Origin: Cryptomeria japonica
Lineage: Eukaryota > Streptophyta > Pinopsida > Cupressales > Cupressaceae
Assembly: GCF_030272615.1 (NCBI RefSeq)
Contig: NC_081412.1
Coordinates: forward strand, 480,119,157-480,181,156
DNA length: 62,000 nucleotides
Direction: 5' to 3'
Shown here: piece by piece, positions 50,730 to 61,762 of the stretch
Layout: each line of letters starts with the position of its first letter
How positions within the stretch are numbered: the first letter of the stretch is position 1
Made by a program: the position numbers and the translations under genes
The notes under the pieces: generated by a model
Databases searched by the model: none
Seen by the model: the letters and a program-made list of their open reading frames with translations, nothing else
What the model was told of the DNA's origin: nothing

Positions 50730-51826
50730 AAATGAAGTATGATTTAGACTTGCTTCCTAAGAACACAACTCCCCAAAGCTTTCTGGAATTCATCCAACCA
50801 TTTACAACTCTGAATGTGGTATTGGGTGAAACAGTGATGTCAAGACACTCTTCTAAATATGGATTGTTGACGAAGTTGCAGTTGAATTTCCATAGTTAAA
50901 AGAATATTGACCTTTCCATTAGACGAAGAGTAGAGCACCCTACAAAAACTGGCACAAAAATCTTAAGAATCATAGTATGTATTCCACAGTTTTCTGCTTT
51001 TACTCTTAATTTCAAGGTTTTATGTTTTTTTTGTTTGGAATTTGGCATCACTTGAAATAACTCTGTTTTATGAACAAGAAAAAACCAGCACTCGTTATTG
51101 CTAATCCAGCCTTTGAATCTATGATGCATAATGCAAACCTTCAGCCAGTAAATTTGTATTATCAAATTCTCCCAAGTTTTAACATTTTTGCATTTCTCTA
51201 TTTTTGATTACTAGGTTTTGGGCACTGCTATTATCTATATTTAATTTGTCATGGCTTGAATTAATATTTAATTTTGAACTCTATTTTTTGAACAGGAGAC
51301 ATCAAACATGTACCGGTTATTAAATTGCTAATTCGGCCTATGATGGCCATGTAAAACTAAATTTGTGCTAAAGCCTAAGTTTATGTGATGTTGATTCTTC
51401 ACATGTTGCAAATCGACCTGAAGCTATTGTTTCTCCCTTGTTTCTATAAAAGGGAATTCAAGGTCATTTGCAAAGGGTTCTGAAACTTTGTACTGACTTT
51501 TGCATGGAAATTCACACAGAGTGGTGTATTGAATGAATTGTATCATATGGCTATATTTTGAAAGAATTAATGAAAATATAAGTTCTCAAACATGTCTAAA
51601 TAAACATCTTTGTATCAATAAACACATTATGGTCTTTTATTATGCTATTTTAAATCTGGAAATAGAAAGTTGAAAAATATAATTACAAATCAATATTAAA
51701 TTCTAATTGCAAAAAGTTGACAGACTCATAAAATATCATCAAGTTATCAACCATAATAATATGCTTTTGTAATATGAATGATGAGATATAGTAATAAGAT
51801 TGATAAATACCAATCTCTTACAGTTG
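50730..51826. other. AT-rich intergenic sequence
   Basis: There is no supported gene. Two phrases, AATTTGGCATCACTTGAAATAA and TTGTCATGGCTTGAATTAAT, each precede TTTTTGAACAGG-like or TTATGAACAAG text, suggesting a weak local duplication. Confidence 0.35.
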
Positions 51827-54410
51827 TCATTCATCCTCATCAAATTCAAAGCTTTCTTGATCCTTGCATGTGTTTTCTTCACTCTGAGTCTGCATACCCT
51901 TGTTGAGTTGCATCTCAATACTACCAGTAGGTCCTAAATATGAGTCAATAGTCCCACTAGCACTTTGGTTTGAAGTGTTTTCCAAACCTCTTCTTTCACA
52001 TTTGGACCTCCAAATTCACAGTGCCCTATCATAAGGAAAAGTGTGGACATCATACCTAGATGTATAGAGCCTCAAGCAATTTTCCAAATTTTTGTCTAGT
52101 TTGTTTCTTAGCTTTTATTTTAGGAACTCCAAAGCACTAAAAACTCTCTCATCTTCCACCGAACCCAATATCATGGTAAGACATAAATCAACAAGCTTGA
52201 AATATTCTAGCATTGAATCATGCAACATTGTGTTCTCAGCTATATATTTCCAAAGCCTTGTTATTGATCCCTCTTTGTGGGGGTTCTCCATTGTGCCATA
52301 TTGTTCCCTCATAGTGTATGCAAAATGAGATGATTTGTCTCTAAGATGAGTTTCTTCTAATATTCCATTTATAGTTACTCCATTCAATTCTCTGGATATG
52401 CAAAAATGTTTTATCAAAGTCAGTAGCTTACTACGAAAATCAGTTGCACTGTTGAGGTTCCAATATTGAGGAAACACAATAAACATGGCTTCAAGTAGGT
52501 TGTCAGGAGGGAATCTACTTCTAATTTGTGAGGAAAGATCATAGGTAATTTTCTTCACAGAAGTAGTTACAGACTCAACAATCTTGTCAAAATATTCCCT
52601 TGTAACTCTTGCTAGTTGCTTCCCAGTGTGCTTTCTTGGTTCCTCGGGGTCGACCGTGGCATAGAAATGCATTGGTATCTCAAATCCCCATACATTGGCA
52701 CATACCTCCCCATTTGCACTGATTTCTAAAAAGTTATTAGGGTTGTTAAAATCTGTGATTGTTTGCCACTTAACCAAATTTTCATCAAATAGTATTGGTT
52801 GATTTCAATAGAGATTGTTGAGGGTCATGCATGTCATCTTACACAGCATAGCATATTCTGTAATATACAAAGCTCTTTTTTGGGTAGCCTTCATAATATT
52901 CCTCATTTCCTCTAGCATGGGCAAAAGAGCTGCTAAAGTTAAGAGTGTTTGTAGATTACTTAAGCTCCGAAGAAGGTCAGGAAATTTTGGTTGATCTGAT
53001 TCATCACGAGTTGTGTGAAATAGTCCAATCAAGGATGGATATCCTGAAAAAAATCGATGCGCTGGACCATCCAAAGAGATCCATCTGGTATCATTATCCT
53101 TGAGAAGCTTGTTCCCATCAGTTATTCCACCAGCAAAGTGTTGAAATTCCATAAATCACTTGGGACTTCGATAGAAATGTGAGTAGAGCTCTCTGATTAA
53201 AATTTCAATTTTTTTCACCGAAGCATACTTGCTCACAATTCCAAAAGATAGATTCATTTTGTGAGCCATGCAGTGAATTGCAGTAATGTACAGTGCAAAT
53301 GAAGTTTCAATCTTTTTACAAAGACCATTCCTATGACCTTGCATTATTGAAGCTCCATTTGCTCCAACACACCAATTTTTTGGCAACCGTCATGTCATCC
53401 ATACCTCTATATTCAATTAAACTTCTCTTTACTAGCTGAAATAAATTTTATGTTATCGCACTCTCCTTCATTTTAGTAACAGAGAGTAGATGAGGTTGGC
53501 AGGCATGATTCTGTACAATATAAACATGCATGCATAACCATGAAGTATTGTCTACTGTTGTAACTTCGTCTAAAGAAAATTCAATAAAGTTTGACTCTCT
53601 TATTTTTTCCTTTACATCTTCTTTTTCAACCTCAGCAAGCCAACTTTCCCATTCCCATCCACCATTTACTGACCAGTGTCTATTAGGATAGTTAGGAACT
53701 TTCAAAAAGTGTTATAAACCACTAATTGATGGGAAATCTGTCATAGCATGCCCTCTACTCAAAATATAAAAAACAACGCTTAACTGAACAACTTTATCCA
53801 GTTGTTCTATTTGCATTGCTTTTCCAAAACTAGCTTCAATAGAACCTTTAACTTCAGCAGGCTTCATCTGTATTTTCTCATGAAAATAATACTCTTTGGC
53901 ATTCCTCACATGCTTACATTCCTCCTTTTTTTTCCATCTTATCACTGATTTTTCAACTTCGTCTATCATTTGTTTTTCATAAACTTTACCCATATGATTT
54001 TCTATGGTGTCAAATTTTAGCTGCAACCTAATTTCCTTGTTATGTTTCCAAGTGAAAATCTTACACCTATATTCTATTGGAGGCTCGCCTTCAATTGGAT
54101 TCTCCACTGGTTCAATGAATGGATACTTTGATGCCCAATTAATTTGAAAATTCATCACTGACATATCCCACTCCCGATCCTTTTTTTATTGTGGTTGATC
54201 CTTTTTTGATCTGGCTTTTCTTTTCCCCTTCCATGCATTATCATCAATGGCATTATCACCCAAGTCGATTATATCATTCCAGCTAACTTGGGCATCTACC
54301 AAATAATCTTCTCCAAGATCATCCTAATTTGAGATATCAAGTTTGTCATCGTCTTCAACATGCAGTGTAGGTTGCAAATTTTGTACTTGTGTTATCTTGT
54401 CATTCGTCCC
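51827..54410 (-). pseudogene. hAT-like transposase pseudogene
   Basis: The minus strand encodes a near-complete decayed transposase. The N-terminal part (54410-53712) is charged and includes a conserved block before a DTIENHMGK motif, resembling the zinc-finger-like N-terminus of hAT relatives. The middle segments (53705-52805) carry the RNase H-like catalytic fold order: NFIEFSLDEVTTVD, ASIMQGHRNGLCKKI, IHCMAHKMNLSF and NDTRWISLDGPAHRF. The C-terminal dimerisation region (52180-52060) reads ILGSVEDERVFSALEFLK, then KLRNKLDKNLENCLRLYTSR after a stop. It ends with a TGA at 51827. About ten stops or frameshifts. Terminal inverted repeats were not found. The lineage resembles the zinc-finger/MYM-like hAT group, from memory. 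Confidence 0.75.
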
Positions 54411-54470
54411 TCATAACAAGAGTAAGTCACCCTACAAAAATTTATTTGAGTCTTTATCTTGTTGAAAATT

Positions 54471-54960
54471 CCTTGGTTCAATCCTTAATCCATTTGTAAA
54501 TCATCTTTTAATTCATAGCGCCAAGTTTTAATGGTCTGTTTGAACCCCATGAACTCATTGAACCATTTTGAAGGGAGTTCATAATGTTTATTTAGGTACC
54601 GTGGGTTCAAGGTTATGTCTAGAATATTTCAGGCTAACATTCACTCAAGTGTTTTGCAGTAGTTCTATTTCACGGTCCCGGATAATGTTTTCATATCCTC
54701 TTTCCCCAGATCGTGAACCATTTGAACCTAGTTCAAACAGTTCAGCAATGTTCAACATGTTCGATAAAGTTCAAACGCTAATGACTGTTAACAAAAGTTG
54801 ACCTTTTCAAAGTAAAATTTCCTTGGCATGGTGTACGCCTTGAACTACCTAAACCCTCATGAAGTCAGTTCAAGTTGTTCATGCATGTTCAAATCAGGTG
54901 GGTCCCATGGACTAAAAGACATGATGGTGCATTTATTGCTAAGTATGATGAAGATTGAAC
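54471..54960. repeat. Cluster of the 5-mer TGAAC/GTTCA
   Basis: At least 17 copies of GTTCA or its complement occur in 490 bp (for example 54541, 54551, 54559, 54606, 54713, 54723, 54731, 54739, 54750, 54770, 54841, 54868, 54877, 54886, 54956); about one is expected by chance. Orientation is mixed and spacing irregular, though several lie 8-11 bp apart around 54723-54750 and 54868-54886. Confidence 0.85.
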
Positions 54961-55235
54961 CATATCTTGGGTGACGTCAACTGGCCGATTTTTCAAAGCA
55001 AGTAATCATTTTTGGGAATTGGCGGTTACTCCAAAAATGCCACCATGCATTCAATGCACGTGTGTGATGTCAAATCCCAATGCTCAGCATATTTGAGTTG
55101 ACGATCGGAATTAATGCACTAAATAAGTTCGTATCACTTCTTTTGCTATATGGTATGAAGTGATTGATTTTTGAAACTTGTTCTTCATTTGTACGAAGTG
55201 TTTGATAGGAGGTTTGTTTGTTGGTAGTTGTCTGA

Positions 55236-56726
55236 TTGGTCTCAACTGTGAAGGTAAAGATAAGAAGCCATCTCACACCAAGAACAAGCCTAATCCGGCT
55301 CTGGACTTTTCTACTCTTCAATATACAAGGTCACGGAGTGCTGCGCAGAAGAAAATGGACCAAGTCAAAGGCACAAAGGCAAAAGACAAAATCCTTGATA
55401 CTCAGATTTTCGAAGTCGAGGACCTTGACAACAACATTGTCAACACCATGGATTCTCATGCAGTCACTGTAGCTATGACACTGCCACCTAAAGTGACCGG
55501 AGGAACAACTAGTTCAAGTGCAACTCCTAAATGGCTAACCACTTTAGTAAGAAAGAAACGAAGTTTCATTCCAGTGTCCATCCCAATTCAGGACATGGTG
55601 GTCAAATACATAGAGAAGGGTCCCAAATAGAAGAAGTTCAAAACAATTGCCAGATTGGATGCTGATGAAAAGACTGGGAGGTGGAGTGCTGAAATTGCTT
55701 CCTATAAGCCCAAAGATGAGAATAAGGAGGTGAATGCAGAGGATTTTGAGGTTACCAAAGTAGACCTCGGGAACATGAGCAGAGACTCCGACAACCACCT
55801 TTTCCAAGTATCAGCTAAGAAGATGCTCACCAGGTCAGAAAAAGATGGGAAAGAGAAAAAAGAGTTGAAACAACATATCAAGATTCTAACACAATTCATT
55901 GATAGCATAGGTTGTTTTGAAGCACTTCCCATATCCCATGCTTCAGAAAGCTTTGACCCTACTTCACCAGAGAACAAAAAGCTAATGAATTAAGTTCAGC
56001 AAGTCAAGAGAATCGCAGGGGCTATAGAGAAATGGATTGAAGGAGTGATTAGAGATGGTGAAAAATATATCACAAGCTCTAGGAAGCTATGCGACGAGAT
56101 GCAAAACCTCACTACGGAGATTCAGAATCAGACTGTGCCATGGGAAAAAGAAGAGCATAAATGGGAAAATGTATCACCCATGCTTACCAAGATAGAAGAA
56201 TATGGAGCCACAAAGTTTTTAGCAGAAAATTCAATAAAGTCAATAACGGATGAGTGTCAACTCTTCGTATTGAAGAAAACTATAGCGTGGCAGGTAATGA
56301 CATTCAAGTTTGTGATTTATGATGTCAGGGCCTCTATTTACAAGCTTCAAGAACTTTAGTGTAGCTTAGTCAATGATAATAAAGTGGTTAATCTAGACCA
56401 TGATTTTGCAATTGGGACTTTGCGGGCTGAACACACAGGACGCGGTGAAGGCATTTAGGCTGCACATGGAGAAAGTTAAGGCCGAAGGCAATTTTACTCT
56501 TGAAGATGTAACACAAATCACCTGAATTGAGTCCATGACATTTATCGGTAACGATCAGTTACCTAAGCATGCCGAGAAAATGGTGAAGCACAGGTGGGAC
56601 AAGGAAGCCACAAAAGCAAAGATCAATGCCATGAAAAACCCGAGTCAAACTATAATTTAGGAGCTTGCAACCACCCACGATGCCCAGAAAAGTGGAGGAG
56701 AGGATGACGATGGAGAAGAGGCATAA
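55236..56726 (+). pseudogene. Decayed gene of unknown function (~490 codons)
   Basis: One frame runs from about 55236 to 56357 with stops at 55628 and 55991, then shifts near 56430 and ends with an acidic tail, GGEDDDGEEA, at a TAA at 56724. The protein is highly charged and helical: KKMDQVKGTKAKDKILDTQI early, SEKDGKEKKELKQHIKILTQ in the middle, and QDAVKAFRLHMEKVKAEGNF late. The true start is unclear: an upstream hydrophobic stretch uses a TTG and may be an untranslated leader or intron. No domain recognised. It lies just upstream of element E's probable LTR, so it may be a host gene or an accessory ORF of another element. Confidence 0.45.
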
Positions 56727-56829
56727 CGAGATGATAATGCATTGTTTTTATTTGTTATGTTTTTCATAATTTGGCAATAACTTCGGGACATCTATCCCTC
56801 AAATACTCTGTTGGTTTTTATAACTATTT

Positions 56830-56864
56830 CAGAGGAGGTCAGGTTTTCAAGGAGACCTCCTCTG
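56830..56864 (+). other. Perfect 11-bp hairpin
   Basis: CAGAGGAGGTC (56830-56840) pairs perfectly with GACCTCCTCTG (56854-56864) around a 13-base loop, followed by TTCTTT. It lies in the 3' flank of the decayed gene, ~105 bp after its stop, and would form a stable RNA stem in the transcript. Confidence 0.85.
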
Positions 56865-56931
56865 TTCTTTAAAGACTACTATAATTTAGACTAAGACAAA
56901 TAGAGAAGGGGTTAGAATTAGATACTTAGAT

Positions 56932-57586
56932 TGTTAGAAGTTTTGTTTGGTTTGGAAGGAAGTAATCAGTTTTTCACAATCTTAAGTTAGAAAGAACTTG
57001 TACGTGTATTGTTATGTCTTTGTTGCATGGAATACATATATAAAAATCATATGCATTTTGAGGAAAATCTTTGAGTTTTGAATCCATGGAGTAGTATATT
57101 TTTGCAGATATTAATCCAAATCAAACGACTGTGGTTACCTTTCTGATGGTAAATGTTGTCATTAATCTAGAGCCCCCCTTTCTCTGTGGTTCTAAAAGGA
57201 TATATGTTTGAAAAGAGACTTTATTTCTCTTGCTTATTTTCTATGAAGTGTTGAATCGGTGTTTTTGAACTTTGTTTCAATTACCTCTAGTTTACATGGT
57301 GAAGCGTCTTGAAGAATAGTTTTTCTGAAATATTTGTAAATTGTTAGCCTCTCATCTAAGAATGAAGTAGGCAGCCTTACGTGCTTTCAGGTTAAAAGCA
57401 TACCAGTTTATTTAGTTAGATTATTCCCTGAATAAATAATGGAGGGAGCTATACCTATCAAAAATTCAAAGGGAAGTGATGCATACCACGCTTACCAACT
57501 ATTTAGTTGAACTTTTGTCTTTCGAAGAGGGTGGTAGAGATTTGAATTAATTTAATTAGAAGAAGGACAAAATCTGTTCACTAACA
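56932..57586 (+). repeat. Element E 5' LTR (boundaries inferred)
   Basis: A tRNA-Arg type PBS at 57593 requires an LTR end just before it; CTAACA at 57581-57586 is a good end. TGTTAGAAG at 56932 is the best matching inverted start and gives a 655-bp LTR. A TATA box (ATATATAAAAA, ~57031) lies in the proper half. No second LTR is in the window to confirm it. Confidence 0.45.
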
Positions 57587-57592
57587 GATTTT

Positions 57593-57612
57593 TGGCGACT
57601 CTACTGGAGAAA
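57593..57612 (+). promoter_or_regulatory. Primer-binding site of element E (tRNA-Arg)
   Basis: TGGCGACTCTACTGGAGA matches the complement of the plant tRNA-Arg(ACG) 3' end (TGGCGACTCCACTGGGGA) at 16 of 18 positions. Tat/Ogre elements are known to use tRNA-Arg. Six bases separate it from the proposed LTR end. Confidence 0.75.
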
Positions 57613-57779
57613 TCGTCAACATTCAATAGACCAGTATGTCATATATTTCTAAAACCTGAGTAAGTCAAGGTTGTACCTGTTAATAGACTAGATAACACTT
57701 ACTTCAACCTATACCTTAACCTGGCTTACATTTTCAGAGACCTTAGAATAAATAGCACTGGATACTCATCCATATACCA

Positions 57780-59190
57780 AATCACAAAGGAGGGAGGGAG
57801 TTGTTGATAACTTTTTCAAAGAACTGCAAGGGCTCTCATCCTCTATAAATTTCACTCCCAAGAGGAACGCCAAGAGTAGACCTTCTTCCCCTACTAAAGC
57901 TACTCCCCAAGTACCTCTCTCTTCTAGCCATTGGCAAGCATTAATGCTCTCTGGAATTCAAGCTCCTCCTCTTGTAACTATTTACCCTATTTTCATCATG
58001 GCCCAACCATGGGGTGCTGCAGTCGGCCCTCTTGCTCTCGGTGCTTAGAATCCTCTCCCGAAAGGGGCTTGAGCTGTTGTACCTAAGTTTAATGGAGATG
58101 GGAAAGTTTCAGTTGAAGAACACTTGAACTCCTTTAATGTAGCAACTGGGATAATGGTTGTGCAACACAAAAATGTGGCTGTTAGGCTTTTTGCCCAAAC
58201 TCTTACCGAGGGAGCGGCAGATTGGTTTAGTCACCTGCAGGCAAGAACTATAACTAATCAGAAAACAATAAAAACTTCTTTTGAGAAACGGTTCAAGAGC
58301 CCTGATGATGAGCATTCACTTTTAGCTCAGCTCACACAAATGAAAAAAGAGATTCATGAGCCAATGAGAGATTATGTGGCTGGGTATAATAAGATTATTC
58401 ATAAGATTCCACAGGCTAAAAGACCAACTCCTGATAACCAACAATGTTTCTTTATCAACTCTATGCCTCCTGATGTTGGTTTCCATCTCAGAAGAAATAG
58501 GCTAGCTGATCTTGACATTACACATAATTAAGTTATAGAGCTTGAAGATGATTTAATAACAGTAGGGAAGTGGAGGAAAGATGTGCAAATCCCTCAAGGT
58601 CAATCTCAAACTTCCACCTCTTCGATCGATCCAGTTGTTCAAAGACTAGTCAATGATATGATTTCTTTGAAGAGGCAAATTTTGAAACCTGGAGTTTCCT
58701 ACCCACAACCCTATCAATTTATAAGTAGAAAACAACCAAACCAGTATAATTATGGATGAACTTTGCAACTTCCCGCTACCCCGCAAAAATTGCAGATAGA
58801 GGCCCCTCCTAATAAAGGCACTATGTGCTCTTTTCACCTAACCTCAAATCATGATGGGAGTTCTTGTCCTAATATGATAAGGCATGTTCAAATGGGAAGC
58901 ACTAAAGATGAACTCGGGGAACTCACCGAAGTAGAGAAGATTCAAGAAGTACCTGGTGACTCTGGATCATTTTACCTTGAATTTGAATCAGATTCAAAAA
59001 GAGGTGGTAATATTTTGGTAACTCTTGAAGACCCTGTGTGTGCAATCCTTACAAGGAATTAGCGAACCTACCAACATTCTCCTTTTGTGAGTTCTGCTGG
59101 AACTAGTTTCAAGGGTAAGAGTCTTGCAAGTAATGATTCCTCCTTTCATGCAAAGACTCCTGAAGTTAAAATTTTGCAAAGAGATATTGA
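57780..59190 (+). pseudogene. Element E gag
   Basis: The leader-proximal frame includes VPKFNGDGKVSVEEHLNSF, FAQTLTEGAADWFSHLQ, KTSFEKRFKSPDDEHSLLAQ and MKKEIHEPMRDYVAGYNKII, the conserved gag core of plant Ty3 elements (58084-58440). In the same frame after two stops (58529, 58758) comes a zinc-knuckle relic, CSFHLTSNHDGSSCP (58828-58870). The frame stops at 59060 and shifts near 59195 into the protease frame. It would have formed the particle shell. Confidence 0.8.
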
Positions 59191-60173
59191 AAGAAAATAA
59201 TTCTTCTCCTTCTCCTTCTTTTGATATAATTGAATTTTGTAAAACTTCAACTGTTCAACTTTCCACTAATGAATATTTGAAACTAAACCCGAGGGAATTA
59301 GACAAGTTGGTCAAATATGTTAAAGGAGATCCTACCTCAGAGTCCTTAGTGCATAAGTGTCTAGTTGATAATGATTTGTTTGCTGCTGAAACACCTACAT
59401 CTGCCTCTTGCCCTTCCATTGATTTGATTAATCCTTGTGCCTTCCATAATGCTAAAGATAAGCTTGACACAAAAGTTTTGAAGCCCAAACCTTTTTATAT
59501 CTCCCTCCTCTTGAATGGTCAGAAGCTTAGCAATTGTATTATAGATTCAGAGGCATCAGATAACATAATTCCATCGTTTGTTGCAAGAGCTTTAGGTTTG
59601 ACACTTACTAAGACATTTGGGAGATGTTACTCAATGCATGGGAAGCAGGTCCCTCTCATTGGGAAAGTAAAGGATGCTCAAACAGTACTTGCAACATGTC
59701 CTGATAAAAGGGTAAAGATGACTATTTTGGTTGCTGACATTCCTGCAAGTTATGGGATGCTCTTAAGTAGGACTTTCTGTAGGGATTTGGGAGGTGAGAT
59801 CAAGATGGACTGGTCAGAGGCTATCATTCCACTGGGAAAACAAAAGATTAAACTTGAACCCAAAGTGAAAAATAAATATACAGTTTTTCCTTCCGATAGT
59901 CCCAAAGCCCGAATTTTGTTCCAAGAATGTGAACTTGGAAATCATCTCATCCTTGCACCTGATAAAAAGGAGTTAGAAGAAGCAGTTGATGAACAAGGCG
60001 GACTGTGGCAAATGAAATTTGATGGAAGTTGCGCCAACTCTGGCTTTGGCGCAGGAGCAGTTCTGCTTTCACCTAATGGTAATGTTTTTCCTTTTTCTTT
60101 CAAACTAGAGTTCAAGAATACGAATAGGATCGCGGAATATGAGGCCTTACTTTTAGGGTTGAAAATTGCTTAA
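59124..60173 (+). CDS. Element E protease plus archaeal-type RNase H fused in one frame
   Basis: A 349-codon open frame. Residues ~125-260 are a retropepsin-like domain: NCIIDSEASDNIIPSFVARA, where the DSG active-site glycine (59550-59552) is Glu, then VLVADIPASYGMLLSRTFC-like strands. About 45 residues later the archaeal-type RNase H begins: MKFDGSCANSGFGAGAVLLS with the first catalytic aspartate at 60021, and TNRIAEYEALLLGLKIA with the catalytic glutamate. A TAA follows at 60171, after which VKGDVELFVK and VRNVYSVKSDRL continue the domain with a stop, until element D begins. RT is absent but the join is in frame. Whether it is translated is unknown. Confidence 0.75.
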   Translation: MQVMIPPFMQRLLKLKFCKEILKENNSSPSPSFDIIEFCKTSTVQLSTNEYLKLNPRELDKLVKYVKGDPTSESLVHKCLVDNDLFAAETPTSASCPSIDLINPCAFHNAKDKLDTKVLKPKPFYISLLLNGQKLSNCIIDSEASDNIIPSFVARALGLTLTKTFGRCYSMHGKQVPLIGKVKDAQTVLATCPDKRVKMTILVADIPASYGMLLSRTFCRDLGGEIKMDWSEAIIPLGKQKIKLEPKVKNKYTVFPSDSPKARILFQECELGNHLILAPDKKELEEAVDEQGGLWQMKFDGSCANSGFGAGAVLLSPNGNVFPFSFKLEFKNTNRIAEYEALLLGLKIA

Positions 60174-60247
60174 GGTGAAAGGTGATGTTGAACTGTTTGT
60201 CAAATAGGTGAGGAATGTTTATTCTGTTAAGAGTGATAGACTAAAAC

Positions 60248-61664
60248 TGTAGTCACATAAATCTGTCCATTTTAATTAAATGAATATTTCGTATTTATTT
60301 GATTAAAAATCCACTAGCCACCAGTTAATTGAATTAATATTTAATTAATTCATCCTCAAATATTCTTCTATTAATTAAATAAATTATTCAATTTATTTTA
60401 ATTAATTCATTAAACCAAATACAAATCAATTAAATAAATAAAATCAATTTATTTAATTAAATCCCCCTTTTCCTCTTTTAAATAAATTAAATAAAACATT
60501 TATTTAAATCATTATCCCCACCCCACTTGCATTTTCCTACAAATGCAACTTGCACACATTTTGAAATAAATGAATTTTTATTTTAAATAAAATCCTATTT
60601 TCCCTCACCCACCAAATCCACTTGCAAAATCTAATCCCCTTCCTAATTAGCCTAATCCATCCCCTAATTATTGTCACATTCCTAAGCAAAATGGAGTCAC
60701 TTCTCAAAGCCTAAAAGTCTTTGATAGCCATTAAAGGCTTCCAACCTTCAACCACTAAATGTCTCAAAGTCTTGGATAACCTTTGAAAGCTTCCAACCTT
60801 CAACCACTTAATCCACAAAGTCTTCAAAAACCATTAATGGTTAACCCAAACCCTCCTACATGGTTAAAACATTTGTTTTGACTCAACCTCTACCCAACCC
60901 AAGGGTCTCATCAAGCCTTTAATGCTTTGACCATGATTATCTCTTAATCATTTGCACAAAGGTTTATCCTTGCATTAACTCCTAATCCAGTGGGTAATCC
61001 TAATTTAGGCTTGACCCTTACCTTCTAGATAACCATGAGGTCTCCTCAGGCATTTAATGCCTCCAACCTCTTCTCTCAACCCAATCTTATGTTGACACTT
61101 GTCACCATTTCATTGGTGCAAATTGTGCACATGGATCCCCAACTTTCAAGCTTGACCCTTGATTAAACCTTTCAATCCTGGCCATCCATTGCTCCATTTT
61201 TCCTATAAATAGAGCCCATTCCTTCATAATCCAGATCCTGAAAACTTGTAAGCATTTAGACTATAGCCATTTTAGAGAGCATTTTAGCATAGCATAACTA
61301 AATCTTGTCTTTTTGGTTAAAATACATCATTTTAGCATTACTATTAGCTTTTCATTTCATATTTGGAGCTATTATACAAATCTCAATCCTCCATAAGCAT
61401 CCATAGTGCAAAAAGCTGCTGAGAGCTACACTATTTTGGAACTTGGAGAGGAGAGGAACAAGGGAGAAAGAGTTAATATCATGTTGAGAGATAGTTGGAG
61501 ATATCTCATTGTCTTACTTCTTTAGTTAGATTCATTAGCATGTTTTTAGTGTCTCCTTTGGAATGCCTTCATATGTTTTAGTTTTCGATTGACTAACACT
61601 AATGTTTTGTGTGTTTTGTGTTGATTGATCTTAGACTAATCTTGTGCCATTTAGGAGGGCATCA
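60248..61664 (+). repeat. Element D 5' LTR
   Basis: It starts TGTAGTCACATAAATC inside element E's RNase H and ends GGAGGGCATCA two bases before a tRNA-Trp PBS; 1,417 bp. The left half is AATTAATT-rich; three ~52-bp units with CAAAGTCTT and TTCCAACCTTCAACCACT lie at 60710-60840. A TATA box is present at 61204. Its start resembles the LTRs of A, B and the solo LTR. Confidence 0.85.
61204..61211 (+). promoter_or_regulatory. TATA box of element D LTR
   Basis: TATAAATA at 61204-61211, followed by AGAGCCC, is a consensus plant TATA box at the place expected for the U3/R border; transcription would start about 25-35 bp downstream (inference). Confidence 0.7.
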
Positions 61665-61666
61665 TT

Positions 61667-61706
61667 TGGTGAACCCGACGTGAATCGAACACGCAACCTT
61701 CTGATC
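61667..61706 (+). promoter_or_regulatory. Extended 40-nt primer-binding site (tRNA-Trp)
   Basis: Starting with TGGTGAACCCGACGTGAA, 40 consecutive bases are complementary to the plant tRNA-Trp 3' half as I remember it, from the CCA end to the base just 3' of the anticodon (the last block is CAACCTTCTGATC). A normal PBS is 18 nt or less. It sits two bases after the LTR end. Confidence 0.75.
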
Positions 61707-61762
61707 ATTGTTTTTGAAATTAACATTTTTTCTTGTTGAAACTGCCACACAGGTCGCGCTTC

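Larger units (their letters stand above)
56932..60247 (+). mobile_element. Element E: Tat-like Ty3 derivative lacking reverse transcriptase
   Basis: The order is LTR, tRNA-Arg PBS, gag, protease and an archaeal-type RNase H (the domain typical of the Tat/Ogre lineage). Between protease and RNase H only about 45 residues remain where RT and the first RNase H should lie. Element D's LTR interrupts E at 60248, so its integrase and 3' LTR are outside the window. Confidence 0.75.

Noticed and set aside
61667-61706. A tRNA-Trp gene or pseudogene
   Set aside because: Only the 3' half is present, in antisense, directly after an LTR; it is the primer-binding site.
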